Assembly: GCA_041688015.1 (NCBI GenBank)
Contig: JBDNIY010000014.1
Span: forward strand, 119,934 to 183,933
DNA: 64,000 nucleotides
Direction of reading: 5' to 3'
Source of the DNA: Parvibaculum sp041688015
GTDB taxonomy: Bacteria > Pseudomonadota > Alphaproteobacteria > Parvibaculales > Parvibaculaceae
The notes under the pieces are model-generated. The model searched no databases and was not told the DNA's origin. It worked only from the letters and a program-made list of their open reading frames with translations. Every line of letters begins with the position of its first letter. Position 1 is the first letter of the stretch. Made by a program: the position numbers and the translations under genes. Positions 1 to 8,814 of this stretch are shown piece by piece.

Positions 1-179
1 ACGGTGAAGCCCAGATTGCGCGCGGAGGCGACGAAGCGCAACGTGTGGACGGCATCATCTGTATAGGAACGATAGCCATTATCCCCACGCGCAGGCGCTG
101 GGATGAGGTCGATCTCCTCATAGTAGCGGATGGTCTTGGGCGGAACGCCGGTGCGTTCGGCGACTTCACCAATATTCAT
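1..179 (-). CDS. MerR family transcriptional regulator (partial, N-terminal part)
   Basis: The gene starts with ATG at 179 and runs off the left edge, so only about 59 residues are visible. They read MNIGEVAERTGVPPKTIRYYEE followed by IDLIPAPARGDNGYRSY, the winged-helix DNA-binding head of MerR proteins, closest in style to the CueR/metal or stress-sensing branch. The effector-binding C-terminus is outside the window, so the inducer cannot be named. It lies 47 bases downstream of the NDUFA9-like gene on the same strand. Confidence 0.85.
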   Translation of the reverse strand, partial: MNIGEVAERTGVPPKTIRYYEEIDLIPAPARGDNGYRSYTDDAVHTLRFVASARNLGFT

Positions 180-226
180 GGTCTGCCCCTTTGATGCGCC
201 CCCTGCCCTCATGGACCGGGTGATGG

Positions 227-1231
227 TCAGTCTTGCGTGATCGGCTCGGCATCGGGATCAAACTGGCCGCGCTTGCGAAACCGCGCCAAGTAGGACGGCA
301 AGATCGCTTCGGGCGCTGTCGGCGTGAGGCCAAGACCTTCAAGGGTGCGGCCCTCGGCGATGGCGGCCTCACTGACCACGGTGTCGGCTTCGAGCGCGCG
401 CACTTGATCGACGGTGAGCAGTGGATTGGGCAGCATTTGCAGGAAGTAGGCTTGCACCTTGGCGAGCAGAGCAGGCACCGGCAGCAGGACACGCTTGCGG
501 CGCGTGACGCGGAGCGTCAGGGCCATGATCTCGCGCAGGCTCATCACATCAGGCCCGCCAAGCTCCAGCACTGTGCCATCGGCGACGTCGGTTTCGAGCG
601 CTGCAACGACAGCGTCGGCAACATCGTGCACATAGACGGGCTGCATATGGGTGTCGCCATGAATGACCGGGAGCACCGGCAGGAGGCGGGCCAGCGCGGC
701 AAAGCGATTGAAGAGCTGATCGTCGGCCCCAAAAATGACGGCGGGGCGCAGGATGGCGGCGTCTGGATAATGGGCGCGCACAGCGGCCTCGCCGGCGGCC
801 TTGCTGCGGGCATAGCGCGAGGTGGCCTCAGGATCGGCGGAAATGGACGACATCTGGATGAAAACGGGAACGCCAGCGGCTTTGGCGGCTTTGGCGATGC
901 GATCTGCCCCTTGGACATGCACGGCTTCAAAGCGCTGCTTGCCGCTTTCGCTCAAGATGCCGACGAGATTGATGACGGCGCTGGCGCCTTCAACGGCGGC
1001 GCGCACGGAGGCATCATCGCGGATATTGGCCTGCATCGGCTTGATTTGGCCGACAACGCCCGACATTTTGAGGAACAACGCCTCATTGGGGCGGCGCACG
1101 GCGACACGAATGCGATAGCCGCGGCTCCCAAGGGCCTGAACGACATGCTGTCCGACGAAGCCTGACCCCCCAAATATGGTGATCAGCGCTCCGGGCTGCA
1201 CTTCCATTTTGGCTCTCACTTTGCCCGCCAT
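227..1231 (-). CDS. NDUFA9-like NAD(P)-binding epimerase family protein
   Basis: The 334-residue product carries an N-terminal Rossmann motif GGSGFVGQHVVQAL near residue 21 and looks like the extended SDR/NmrA-type proteins annotated as complex I NDUFA9 subunit family. Bacterial members bind NAD(P)H; a real role in complex I is not established in bacteria. ATG at 1231 is preceded by an AGGAG about ten bases upstream, which supports the start. The C-terminal tail after the fold is charged. A long open frame on the opposite strand over the same bases is a GC-rich shadow. The exact substrate is unknown. Confidence 0.85.
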   Translation of the reverse strand: MAGKVRAKMEVQPGALITIFGGSGFVGQHVVQALGSRGYRIRVAVRRPNEALFLKMSGVVGQIKPMQANIRDDASVRAAVEGASAVINLVGILSESGKQRFEAVHVQGADRIAKAAKAAGVPVFIQMSSISADPEATSRYARSKAAGEAAVRAHYPDAAILRPAVIFGADDQLFNRFAALARLLPVLPVIHGDTHMQPVYVHDVADAVVAALETDVADGTVLELGGPDVMSLREIMALTLRVTRRKRVLLPVPALLAKVQAYFLQMLPNPLLTVDQVRALEADTVVSEAAIAEGRTLEGLGLTPTAPEAILPSYLARFRKRGQFDPDAEPITQD

Positions 1232-1395
1232 CTGCTTTATCTCCTGTCGTCTATGCCTGCTGCTCTTAGATAGCCCAATGTGGCGGGCTCGGCAAAGGCT
1301 TCAAGGGGTCGCAGATGGGGAAGGTTTGAGCTAGTGGGAGGGCTTGAAGGAGATTGACAAGCGCATGGGGCCAATTTAAGTCTCGCGCTCCAAAT

Positions 1396-1482
1396 GCCCA
1401 GGTGGCGGAATTGGTAGACGCACCAGCTTCAGGTGCTGGCGCTCGCAAGGGCGTGGAAGTTCGAGTCTTCTCCTGGGCACCA
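1396..1482 (+). tRNA. tRNA-Leu (anticodon CAG)
   Basis: The acceptor arm GCCCAGG at 1396-1402 pairs with CCTGGGC at 1472-1478, followed by discriminator A and an encoded CCA at 1480-1482. The anticodon stem CCAGC/GCTGG flanks TTCAGGT, giving anticodon CAG at 1430-1432. A long variable arm (CGCTCGCAAGGGCGT) and the TTCGAGT T-loop are typical of a class II leucine tRNA. The total length is 87 bases. Confidence 0.97.
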
Positions 1483-1591
1483 TTTTTTTGCATCTTCTTG
1501 TGGTGCAGTCATAGTTCTGGCTACCAAACCGGGTTTCCGGGCGGGATTATGATCACGGGCCACGCAAAGGCCCCACCAGGCCAGAGGTCAA

Positions 1592-2203
1592 ATGGCGATC
1601 ACACTACATAAGGGCGACCTGCCCGACGGACTGACATTCGGCTCAAGCGTAGCAGTGGATACCGAGACGATGGGGCTGAACCCTAATCGTGATCCATTGT
1701 GCCTTGTGCAACTGTCGGCGGGCGATGGCAACGCGCATCTGGTGCAACTCGACCGCGACACCTATGACGCGCCGAACCTGCGGGCGCTGATGGGCAATGG
1801 CGATGTGCTGAAGATTTTCCATTTCGCGCGCTTCGACGTAGCGATGATGCAGAAATACCTCGGCGTCGTCACAACGCCTGTCTATTGCACCAAGATCGCC
1901 TCAAAACTGGTGCGGACCTATACCGACCGTCACGGGCTCAAAGATCTGGCACGCGAGCTGGTGGGCGTGGACATGTCCAAGCAGCAGCAAAGCTCTGATT
2001 GGGGTGCCGATAAGCTCACCGAGCCACAATTGGCCTATGCCGCATCTGATGTGCTGCATCTGCATGCCATGAAGGCGGTGCTGGACGCGATGTTGGAGCG
2101 CGAAGGCCGCATCGAACTCGCCAAGGCTTGTTTTGCCTTTTTGCCGGTCCGGGCCGCGCTTGATCTGGCGGGCTGGCCAGAAGACGATATTTTCGCGCAT
2201 TAG
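1592..2203 (+). CDS. rnd: Ribonuclease D, short form (3'-5' exonuclease domain only)
   Basis: The 203-residue protein is a DEDDy-type 3'-5' exoribonuclease. Exo I is seen as VDTETMGL (Asp and Glu), Exo II as FHFARFD, and Exo III as YAASDVLHL with Tyr and the last Asp. It would trim 3' ends of tRNA and other stable RNA. It lacks the HRDC domains of the roughly 375-residue E. coli enzyme; this short single-domain version is usual in alphaproteobacteria. ATG at 1592 follows CCAGAGGTCAA, a usable ribosome site. It sits about 110 bases after tRNA-Leu and 178 bases before lptC. Confidence 0.92.
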   Translation: MAITLHKGDLPDGLTFGSSVAVDTETMGLNPNRDPLCLVQLSAGDGNAHLVQLDRDTYDAPNLRALMGNGDVLKIFHFARFDVAMMQKYLGVVTTPVYCTKIASKLVRTYTDRHGLKDLARELVGVDMSKQQQSSDWGADKLTEPQLAYAASDVLHLHAMKAVLDAMLEREGRIELAKACFAFLPVRAALDLAGWPEDDIFAH

Positions 2204-2381
2204 GCCCATCGCCCGAGGCCCGGCGCGCGGGCGCGCGGCAAAGGGGTCGATTTATGGCGGTTTTGGCGGCGTTTCGTTGACGCTGCAAAAGGCTTCAGCG
2301 CATACTTGCACCAGATGTCGTCTTGATGATTTGCTGCATGATCGGTATGGGTTTTGTTGTCCGTGAACAGAATAGATAAAT

Positions 2382-3098
2382 ATGAACGGACCAGAAAACG
2401 ACGCGCGCAAAATGGGCAGCACCGACATGCCTGACGACAACGCCCCAGACCCAGACAAATCATCAACTGAACCGGAACAAGCTCATTTTGGCGGGGCGCT
2501 GCTGACCGCCGAGATGTTTGGCCGCCACAGCTATTTTGTTTCGATTATGAAGATTGCCCTGCCGCTCAGCGCCATCGCGCTGCTGATGGTGGTACTGATT
2601 TATTCAGGCGTGTTTGACAAACGCGACCGGCTCGATATTACGTTTCGTGAAATCTCCACCCTCAATAGTGACCTGCGTATGGTGAGCCCGCGCGTGACCG
2701 GGCTTGACCGGAGCGGCCAGCCTTATCTGCTGACAGCCGACACCGCGACCCAATCCAAGGCCAAGCCTAGCCAGATCACGCTCGACAATGTGCAGGCCGA
2801 CCTCAAGCTCGCTGACAATGGCGACTGGGTGTCGCTGCAATCAACCTCGGGCCTGCTTGATACCGAAACGAAGCAACTGACGCTGCATCAGAAGATCGAC
2901 GTCTATGCATCGACGGGCTATGAGTTTCACGGGACGTCGGCACAGATCAATTTTCGCCACGGCACATTTGCCAGCGACGAGGCGGTCAAAGGACATGGAC
3001 CAGCGGGCACGCTGCGCGCGGATTCCATGACAGCCGACAATGATAAGGGCCAGATGGTCTTCACGGGCCATGTCAAAATGCGCCTGTATGCCAAATGA
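2382..3098 (+). CDS. lptC: LptC, LPS export protein anchored in the inner membrane
   Basis: The 238-residue product has an acidic cytoplasmic N-terminus, one membrane helix (roughly residues 52-72, ALPLSAIALLMVVLIYSG) and a periplasmic LptC-type beta-jellyroll. LptC passes lipopolysaccharide from LptB2FG to the LptA bridge. Identity rests on this layout and on lptA and lptB following directly. The start is not certain: ATG 2382 has a weak ribosome site and ATG 2415 (MGSTDMPDD) is an alternative. The stop codon lies in the first copy of an 18-bp tandem repeat. Confidence 0.88.
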   Translation: MNGPENDARKMGSTDMPDDNAPDPDKSSTEPEQAHFGGALLTAEMFGRHSYFVSIMKIALPLSAIALLMVVLIYSGVFDKRDRLDITFREISTLNSDLRMVSPRVTGLDRSGQPYLLTADTATQSKAKPSQITLDNVQADLKLADNGDWVSLQSTSGLLDTETKQLTLHQKIDVYASTGYEFHGTSAQINFRHGTFASDEAVKGHGPAGTLRADSMTADNDKGQMVFTGHVKMRLYAK

Positions 3099-3126
3099 CA
3101 AGATGTGGCCAAATGACAAGATGTGG
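3091..3126 (+). repeat. Perfect 18-bp tandem duplication across the lptC/lptA junction
   Basis: CCAAATGACAAGATGTGG occupies 3091-3108 and is repeated without change at 3109-3126. The first copy holds the TGA of lptC (3096-3098). In the lptA frame both copies encode PNDKMW, so the duplication would lengthen any lptA product that starts upstream. It looks like a recent slippage duplication in the coupling region between the two genes. Confidence 0.95.
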
Positions 3127-3138
3127 CGACGTGACGGG

Positions 3139-3774
3139 ATGGGGAAGATGATGGCGAAACACCAGATGCCGAAACACAATTGGCGCTTACTGGGGTGGCC
3201 CCTGTTAGGTGGAAGCTTGACGAGCGCGATGCTTGTGGGCGTCGCTTGTGCGGCGCTCTGGGTGAGCGCGCCTCAGGCCCTGGCGGCGACGTCCAGCAAT
3301 CCGCTGGAAGGATTTGCCACCAACCCCAACGAGCCCGTCGAGATCGAAGCCGACAAGCTCGAAGTCGATGACAAAAGCCAGACCGCCACCTTTATCGGCA
3401 ATGTGGTGGCCGTACAGGGCATGACGCGCCTCAGGGCCGACCGGCTCAAGGCAACCTATTCGCCCGCCAAACAAGGCGAGCGCACACAGGTGCGCCAGAT
3501 CATCGCCACAGGCCGGGTGCATGTGCTGTCCAAGGATGACCAGTCGGCCGATGGCGACTGGGCGCGCTACGACGTGGTGGGGCGCACGATTGTGATGGGC
3601 GACAAGGTCGTGTTGCGGCAGGGGCAAAACGTAATTCGGGGAACTAAACTGACGATTGACCTTAATTCAGGGCGCAGCCGGGTGTCGGGCGGCCATGGCG
3701 GAGAGACCGCCACGGGTGCCGGAAATGGCCGTGTCAAGGCGCTTTTTCAGTCCTCTAGCCCCCCTAAACAGTGA
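3139..3774 (+). CDS. lptA: LptA/OstA family periplasmic LPS transport protein
   Basis: The product has a signal peptide (hydrophobic stretch through SAMLVGVACAALWV, cleavage near QALA/ATS) and an OstA/LptA N-domain starting at NEPVEIEADKLEVDDKSQ, about 210 residues in all. LptA oligomers bridge the periplasm and carry LPS to LptDE. The start is ambiguous: in-frame ATGs at 3121, 3139, 3148, 3151 and 3166 all precede the signal peptide. ATG 3151 lies just after GGGGAAGATG, and 3139 was chosen as a compromise. The frame is open further upstream through the 18-bp repeat and overlaps lptC. Confidence 0.85.
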   Translation: MGKMMAKHQMPKHNWRLLGWPLLGGSLTSAMLVGVACAALWVSAPQALAATSSNPLEGFATNPNEPVEIEADKLEVDDKSQTATFIGNVVAVQGMTRLRADRLKATYSPAKQGERTQVRQIIATGRVHVLSKDDQSADGDWARYDVVGRTIVMGDKVVLRQGQNVIRGTKLTIDLNSGRSRVSGGHGGETATGAGNGRVKALFQSSSPPKQ

Positions 3775-3855
3775 ATGAGGACTTGGTTAACGGCTTCATT
3801 TCATACAATTTTAATGCCAACTGCGGTTCTATAGGCCGATGAATTGAGGGAACCG

Positions 3856-4674
3856 ATGGCAAGCCACGGCGAAACAGCGACCCAGACGACACCAATCAAG
3901 ACGGCAAACCCGAACCGGGAGCCCAGTGAGGGGCCGCGTCTGGTCACCAGCAATGCGGGCTTGAGCGTTTCCAAGATCGGCAAGAGCTTCCGTCGGCGCC
4001 CCGTCGTGCGCGGGGTCAGCTTTGACGTCAATCGCGGCGAAGCGGTCGGGCTGCTCGGCCCCAATGGCGCGGGCAAGACCACTGTTTTTTATATGATCAC
4101 CGGGTTGATCGCCCCCGACTATGGCACCATCGCGCTTGATGGCCATGACGTGACCGACCTGCCGATGTATCGCCGCGCCCGCATGGGCATTGGCTATCTG
4201 CCGCAAGAGGCTTCGATCTTTCGCGGGCTGACGGTGGAACAAAATATTCGCGCCGTGCTGGAAGTCGTGGAAAAAGACCGCGACCGCCGCGAAGCGCGCC
4301 TCGATGATCTGCTCGCTGAATTTTCGATCACGCATTTGCGGCGCACGCCGTCGATTGCGCTGTCGGGCGGCGAACGTCGCCGCGTTGAAATTGCGCGCGC
4401 GCTGGCAACACAACCCTCGTTCATGCTGCTGGACGAACCCTTTGCCGGGATTGACCCGATTGCCATTGGCGATATTCGTGATCTGGTGGCGCATCTGAAA
4501 GATCGCGGCATTGGGGTGCTGATCACCGACCACAATGTGCGCGAGACGCTGGAACTGATTGACCGCGCCGTCATCATCCATGACGGCCATGTGCTGATGG
4601 AAGGTGAGCCTTCCGAGATTGTCAAAAACGAAGACGTACGCCGACTTTATCTCGGCGAGAGATTTTCGTTGTAA
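3856..4674 (+). CDS. lptB: LptB, ATPase of the LPS export ABC transporter
   Basis: The 272-residue ABC ATPase has Walker A GPNGAGKTT, a Q-loop around YLPQEASIF, signature LSGGERRR, Walker B FMLLDEPFAGID and switch His in ITDHNVRET, all in the LptB pattern. It powers extraction of LPS from the inner membrane together with LptFG. ATG 3856 is preferred over the upstream TTG 3844 because GAGGGAACC lies just before it. An N-terminal extension of about 40 residues precedes the ATPase fold, a common feature of alphaproteobacterial LptB. rpoN follows 42 bases downstream. Confidence 0.95.
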   Translation: MASHGETATQTTPIKTANPNREPSEGPRLVTSNAGLSVSKIGKSFRRRPVVRGVSFDVNRGEAVGLLGPNGAGKTTVFYMITGLIAPDYGTIALDGHDVTDLPMYRRARMGIGYLPQEASIFRGLTVEQNIRAVLEVVEKDRDRREARLDDLLAEFSITHLRRTPSIALSGGERRRVEIARALATQPSFMLLDEPFAGIDPIAIGDIRDLVAHLKDRGIGVLITDHNVRETLELIDRAVIIHDGHVLMEGEPSEIVKNEDVRRLYLGERFSL

Positions 4675-4716
4675 GTGCGTAAAGGGGCAAACCATGTGTA
4701 ACGGGCGGCACCGAAT

Positions 4717-6267
4717 ATGGCGCTAGGACCCAGACTGGAAATGCGTCAAGGCCAGTCCCTGGTGATGACGCCCCAATTGCAACAGGCGATCAAGCTGTTG
4801 CAGCTTAGCAATCTTGAACTTGGCGAATATGTCGAGCAGGAGCTCGAAAAAAATCCGTTGCTGGAAGCCAGCAGCGCAGAGCCTGAACCTGACCGCCTGA
4901 ACGCCGAACGTGACACCCCGCAAGATAGCGAGCATGAGGCAAGCCCTGCGCCCGAGACCGCCTTGACGCTGAGCGAAGATGGCCCACTGCCCTCGCGCGA
5001 AGGCGACCTTGATGTCGATTATGACAATGTTTATGCCGATGAAAGCCGCAGCGACACGCAGAACGAAGCGGCGGCGTCAGGCCCTGAACAAACCAGCTCG
5101 GACTGGCAAAACCTCAAGACCGGCAGCGGCGGAGGTGGCAGTGGCGACGGCGAATTTGGTTTTGAATCGACACTGACGCGCGAAGAAACACTGGGCGAAC
5201 ATTTGACCGACCAGATGCATATGGCGCTGAGAGACCCACGCCAGCGCATGATCGGTGCCTATCTGATCGATAACGTCAATGAAGCAGGCTATATGGCCGC
5301 CGATCTCACAGACGTTGCCGACCGACTGGGGGCAGAACTGGAAGAGACCGAGAGCGTGCTCAAGGTTTTGCAGACATTTGATCCGACCGGTATCTGCGCG
5401 CGCAACTTGAAAGAATGTTTGGCGCTGCAATTGGCCGAGCGCGACCGCCTCGATCCGACGATGCAAATTTTTCTCGACCATCTAGAACTTTTTGCGCAGC
5501 GCGATTTTGATTTGCTGATGAAGCTATGTGGCGCGGACCGCGAAGACATCACCTCGATGATCGATGATATTCGTACCTGCAACCCTAAGCCGGGCCTTGC
5601 CTTTGGTGGCGAGCCTGTGGTGCCAGTGATCCCTGATGTTTTCATTCGCCAGCGCGCCGACGGCACATGGGCGATCGAGCTCAACTCCGAAACGCTGCCG
5701 CGCGTGTTGGTGAACCAGCAATATTATACCGAAGTCAGCAAGCTATCGGCTGATCCCAAGGCGAAAGCCTATTTGTCGGAATGTCTCAACAACGCCAACT
5801 GGCTCGTCAAAAGCCTCGACCAGCGCGCTCGCACCATTTTGAAAGTGGCCGCCGAAATCGTGCGCCAGCAGGACGCTTTTTTGATGTATGGCATCCAGCA
5901 TTTGCGGCCTTTGAATTTGCGTACCGTGGCCGACGCGATTTCGATGCATGAATCGACGGTGAGCCGCGTCACGGCGTCCAAATATATGGCGACGCCGCGC
6001 GGTATCTTCGACATGAAGTATTTTTTCACCTCGTCCATCAACGCCACAGCGGGCGGCGAAGCGCATTCCGCTGAGGCCGTGCGCTACCGCATCAAGGAAT
6101 TAATCGACGCTGAACTTAATGACGCCGTTCTTTCAGATGATAATATCGTTGATATCCTGAAAACGTCAGGAATCGATATTGCGCGACGCACCGTCGCAAA
6201 ATATCGCGAAGCCTTGAACATACGTTCATCAGTGCAACGGAGGCGTGAAAAGAAAGCCTATGCCTAA
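4717..6267 (+). CDS. rpoN: RNA polymerase sigma-54 factor RpoN
   Basis: The 516-residue protein has the Gln/Leu-rich region I (QSLVMTPQLQQAIKLLQLSN), an acidic region II (about residues 45-150, with a Gly/Ser run near 145), the core-binding domain, a helix-turn-helix region and the C-terminal RpoN box, seen as ARRTVAKYRE near residue 488. It directs polymerase to -24/-12 promoters and needs enhancer-binding ATPases. Its position after lptB and before hpf and ptsN is the conserved proteobacterial order. The ribosome site before ATG 4717 is weak. Confidence 0.97.
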   Translation: MALGPRLEMRQGQSLVMTPQLQQAIKLLQLSNLELGEYVEQELEKNPLLEASSAEPEPDRLNAERDTPQDSEHEASPAPETALTLSEDGPLPSREGDLDVDYDNVYADESRSDTQNEAAASGPEQTSSDWQNLKTGSGGGGSGDGEFGFESTLTREETLGEHLTDQMHMALRDPRQRMIGAYLIDNVNEAGYMAADLTDVADRLGAELEETESVLKVLQTFDPTGICARNLKECLALQLAERDRLDPTMQIFLDHLELFAQRDFDLLMKLCGADREDITSMIDDIRTCNPKPGLAFGGEPVVPVIPDVFIRQRADGTWAIELNSETLPRVLVNQQYYTEVSKLSADPKAKAYLSECLNNANWLVKSLDQRARTILKVAAEIVRQQDAFLMYGIQHLRPLNLRTVADAISMHESTVSRVTASKYMATPRGIFDMKYFFTSSINATAGGEAHSAEAVRYRIKELIDAELNDAVLSDDNIVDILKTSGIDIARRTVAKYREALNIRSSVQRRREKKAYA

Positions 6268-6601
6268 GCGTAGCGCAAGCCGCCATAAAGTCTTGCGAGT
6301 TTGTCTTTAAGTAATTGAATGATAAGGTCTTTTATCGCGTCGGAGGTCGCAGGTTGACACCTCTAACTGGGCCAACTAGGTTGCGTCGCGCTTGAGCCCC
6401 CCCAGTGTCCGATACGGAAACTGGGACGGTATTGAGCCCGCGAGAACTCAATCGGTTCTGGGGTGGCAAGGGTGGTCATGTTGTTAGGTTTACCTTTGAT
6501 CTGTCTTTAAGTCTGACTTGACCTGTCTTTCGTTTGACGACGGGCGCAAGTGGGCGACACAAGCCGGCGACAATGGCGCGATGTGACCCGGAAAGGTTCT
6601 C
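6268..6601 (+). other. rpoN-hpf intergenic region with a hairpin at 6401-6425
   Basis: This stretch of 334 bases has no gene. It contains an inverted repeat at 6401-6425: CCCAGT (6401-6406) pairs with ACTGGG (6420-6425), and inside it TCCG pairs with CGGA around an ATA loop. No T-run follows, so it is not a standard terminator. It could be an RNA leader structure of hpf or a weak attenuator. No clear -24/-12 promoter was found. Confidence 0.4.
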
Positions 6602-7180
6602 ATGGAAGTTAAGGTCAGCGGACATCATCTTGATGTTGGAGACGCACTCAGCACGCATGTTGCCGAACGCCTCGAGGCCAGTGTGAGCAAATATTTTGAC
6701 AGGTCGATCAAGGGCCATGTCATGTTCACAAAGGAAGGTTTTGAGGTGAAGGTCGATTGCGCCGTACATCTCGATTCGGGCATGCACATCAATACACAAG
6801 GCCGCGCGAGCGATCCTTATGCCGCCTTTGATGCCGCTACCGAGCGCCTCGACAAACGCCTGCGCCGCTACAAGCGCCGCCTGAAAAGCCATGCCGTTGG
6901 CGGCAAGGTGGAGCTGCCTGCGGAACATTTTCCCTCGTTCGTGATTGACGCGAGCAATGAAGAAGAGCTGGCCGACGATGCCCAGCCCATCATCATCGCC
7001 GAGGGCACGGCCGCCGTGCCAAATTTGAGTGTTGTCGATGCGGTCATGCATATGGACCTCGATAACAGCGTTTTTAAAGTTTTTCGCAATGGCGCGACGG
7101 GCGGGCTTAATCTGGTCTATCGACGCAATGACGGCCATATCGGGTGGATCGACGCAAGTCGCGACTCACAAACGTCTTAA
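6602..7180 (+). CDS. hpf: Ribosome hibernation promoting factor, long form
   Basis: The 192-residue protein has the sigma-54 modulation/S30AE N-domain (residues 1-100, EVKVSGHHLDVGDALSTHV) and a C-terminal dimerisation domain (about 130-190, ending in YRRNDGHIGWID). Long HPF pairs 70S ribosomes into inactive 100S dimers in stationary phase. ATG 6602 follows GGAAAGGTTCTC, a good ribosome site. It lies between rpoN and ptsN, as in many proteobacteria. Confidence 0.96.
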   Translation: MEVKVSGHHLDVGDALSTHVAERLEASVSKYFDRSIKGHVMFTKEGFEVKVDCAVHLDSGMHINTQGRASDPYAAFDAATERLDKRLRRYKRRLKSHAVGGKVELPAEHFPSFVIDASNEEELADDAQPIIIAEGTAAVPNLSVVDAVMHMDLDNSVFKVFRNGATGGLNLVYRRNDGHIGWIDASRDSQTS

Positions 7181-7241
7181 ACGGCACAACGATTGATCTC
7201 GGTTGAGATCAATTTCTGCTGGATTCTTGGAGCGTATAGTC

Positions 7242-7706
7242 ATGGAGCTTGAAGACTTGGTCTCACCTGAAGGGGTGATTTCCCATCTCAAAGCAACCAG
7301 CAAAAAGCAAATGCTGCAGGACTTGTCTGCGCGGGCTGCAGAACTGACGGGCCTGTCTGACAAAACGATCTTTGAAACGTTGCTCGAACGCGAACGTCTC
7401 GGGTCCACTGGCGTTGGTCACGGCATTGCCATTCCACATGGCAAGCTCAGCCAGTTGACGCGGCTGTACGGATTGTTTGCCCGGCTCGATACGGCGGTTG
7501 ATTTTGAAAGCGTCGATGACCAGCCGGTTGATCTGGTGTTTTTACTGCTCGCCCCTGAAGGTGCCGGCGCAGACCACCTGAAAGCATTAGCGCGAATTTC
7601 ACGTCTGTTGCGCAATCAATCGGTAGTGGAAAAACTCCGTGCCAGCGATGATCCAGCAGCCCTGTTTGCCATCCTGACAGAGCCGGTGGTGAGCGGCGTC
7701 GCCTGA
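7242..7706 (+). CDS. ptsN: PTS IIA-like nitrogen regulatory protein (EIIA-Ntr)
   Basis: The 154-residue EIIA domain carries the phospho-acceptor histidine in GIAIPHGK (His66). In the Ntr phosphorelay PtsP-PtsO-PtsN it modulates potassium transport and stress or nitrogen responses rather than sugar uptake. ATG 7242 preceded by GGAGCG is preferred over the TTG at 7203. A strong terminator follows 20 bases after the stop. Confidence 0.95.
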   Translation: MELEDLVSPEGVISHLKATSKKQMLQDLSARAAELTGLSDKTIFETLLERERLGSTGVGHGIAIPHGKLSQLTRLYGLFARLDTAVDFESVDDQPVDLVFLLLAPEGAGADHLKALARISRLLRNQSVVEKLRASDDPAALFAILTEPVVSGVA

Positions 7707-7725
7707 ACCACTTGCCCACGAAATG

Positions 7726-7757
7726 AAAAAGCCCCGTGATTGCTCACGGGGCTTTTT
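7726..7757 (+). terminator. Bidirectional intrinsic terminator between ptsN and the DUF1150 gene
   Basis: A 9-bp perfect stem GCCCCGTGA/TCACGGGGC (7731-7739 and 7744-7752) with a 4-base loop is flanked by five A on the left and five T on the right. It can therefore serve both ptsN (plus) and the DUF1150 gene (minus). Confidence 0.93.
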
Positions 7758-7776
7758 GCATTCACGGATGGCGCGC

Positions 7777-8100
7777 TCAGTGGACGGAGACAGGCTCCAA
7801 GTCGTACTGGCGGGCGCCGGCGAAAGCGGTGGCGCGGTCGTCGAGGACGGCCATGCGCTGACCATTGGCGGCATGGACCGCAAAGAGGCGCGTGTCGGCG
7901 GGGACGTCGATCTCGGAGCCCAGTTGGCCAAGCTCATCGGCGAGATCGCTGGCCAAAATTTCGCGGACATACACAATATTGGGCACGCCAATATTGGCGA
8001 AGGTTTCCGGCGTCAGATGGCGCAGATCGTTTGCGCCCCATCCGGTGGTCACTTCGGCGTTGGTGGCATCCACCATGTCCTTATCAAGCAGCTTTTCCAT
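7777..8100 (-). CDS. DUF1150 family protein
   Basis: The 107-residue product matches the small alphaproteobacterial DUF1150 family, recognisable by the LRHLTPETFANIGVPNIVYVREI block. Function is unknown; these genes commonly sit beside a small heat shock protein, as here. No signal peptide or membrane segment is visible. ATG 8100 is preceded by GAAAGGAGCG, a strong ribosome site. The Hsp20 gene lies 100 bases upstream on the same strand, so the two may be co-expressed. Confidence 0.8.
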   Translation of the reverse strand: MEKLLDKDMVDATNAEVTTGWGANDLRHLTPETFANIGVPNIVYVREILASDLADELGQLGSEIDVPADTRLFAVHAANGQRMAVLDDRATAFAGARQYDLEPVSVH

Positions 8101-8200
8101 TTTACGCTCCTTTCACGCGGCCCCTTCGATGTGGCGGCGGCGTCTGGTCGTTCAATCTTTTTTGCTCAGGCTTTCTCGCTCAGGCTCTCAACCTTTAACG

Positions 8201-8665
8201 TCACGCATCGGCCCGTTCCGTCGATACGCCGCCTAGTGCGCCATCAACAATGGCAATCTTGCGGACGCGGTTGGTTGGCTCAGGGCGGATCAGATCAATG
8301 GCAAGCAAGCCATTGTCGAGCCGGGCACCCAGCACCTCGATGCCGTCGGCCAGCACAAAGGCGCGCTGAAACTGGCGGGCCGCGATGCCGCGATGAAGGT
8401 AGGTGCGGCCTTCTCCGTCGCGCTGACGGCCGCGGATGACGAGCTGATTTTCTTCCAACGTCACGGCAAGCTCATCGCCGGCAAAGCCTGCAACCGCCAG
8501 CGTGATGCGCAAAACGCGCCGCGGCTGGTCGCTCTCGCCTACGATGGCCTCTTCGACATTATAGGGCGGATAACCATCCGACCCTTTGGCGACCCGTTCG
8601 AGCAGCCGTTCCATCTCATCGAAGCCCAGCAAAAAGGGGCTGTTAAACTGAAGCATCTTTGTCAT
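8201..8665 (-). CDS. Hsp20/alpha-crystallin small heat shock protein
   Basis: The 154-residue protein is an IbpA-like chaperone. The N-terminus FNSPFLLGFDEMERLLERV is typical of rhizobial class A sHsps, the alpha-crystallin beta-sandwich spans about residues 37-130 (LAVTLEENQLVIRGRQ is visible) and the I-x-I-like tail is represented by RKIAIVD. It holds unfolding proteins for refolding by DnaK. A heat-responsive element such as ROSE was not identified upstream by eye. Confidence 0.93.
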   Translation of the reverse strand: MTKMLQFNSPFLLGFDEMERLLERVAKGSDGYPPYNVEEAIVGESDQPRRVLRITLAVAGFAGDELAVTLEENQLVIRGRQRDGEGRTYLHRGIAARQFQRAFVLADGIEVLGARLDNGLLAIDLIRPEPTNRVRKIAIVDGALGGVSTERADA

Positions 8666-8814
8666 CTTAATCGTCCCTGGCCCATACTCCCTAAGGAAAG
8701 CGACCCTGCAAGCGGCCCGAAGATCAGCACCGCTCTAGGGTAATGTGGGGAGGCCAGCGTGCCCTTGCAAGCAAGCCTTCGGGCAACAGGGGGGTAACGG
8801 GGGTAAAGAGCCAT

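Noticed and set aside
233..1165. A 310-codon open frame on the plus strand opposite the NDUFA9-like gene
   Set aside because: It has no recognisable domain, no good ribosome site and mirrors the codon structure of the minus-strand gene, as expected of a GC-rich shadow frame.
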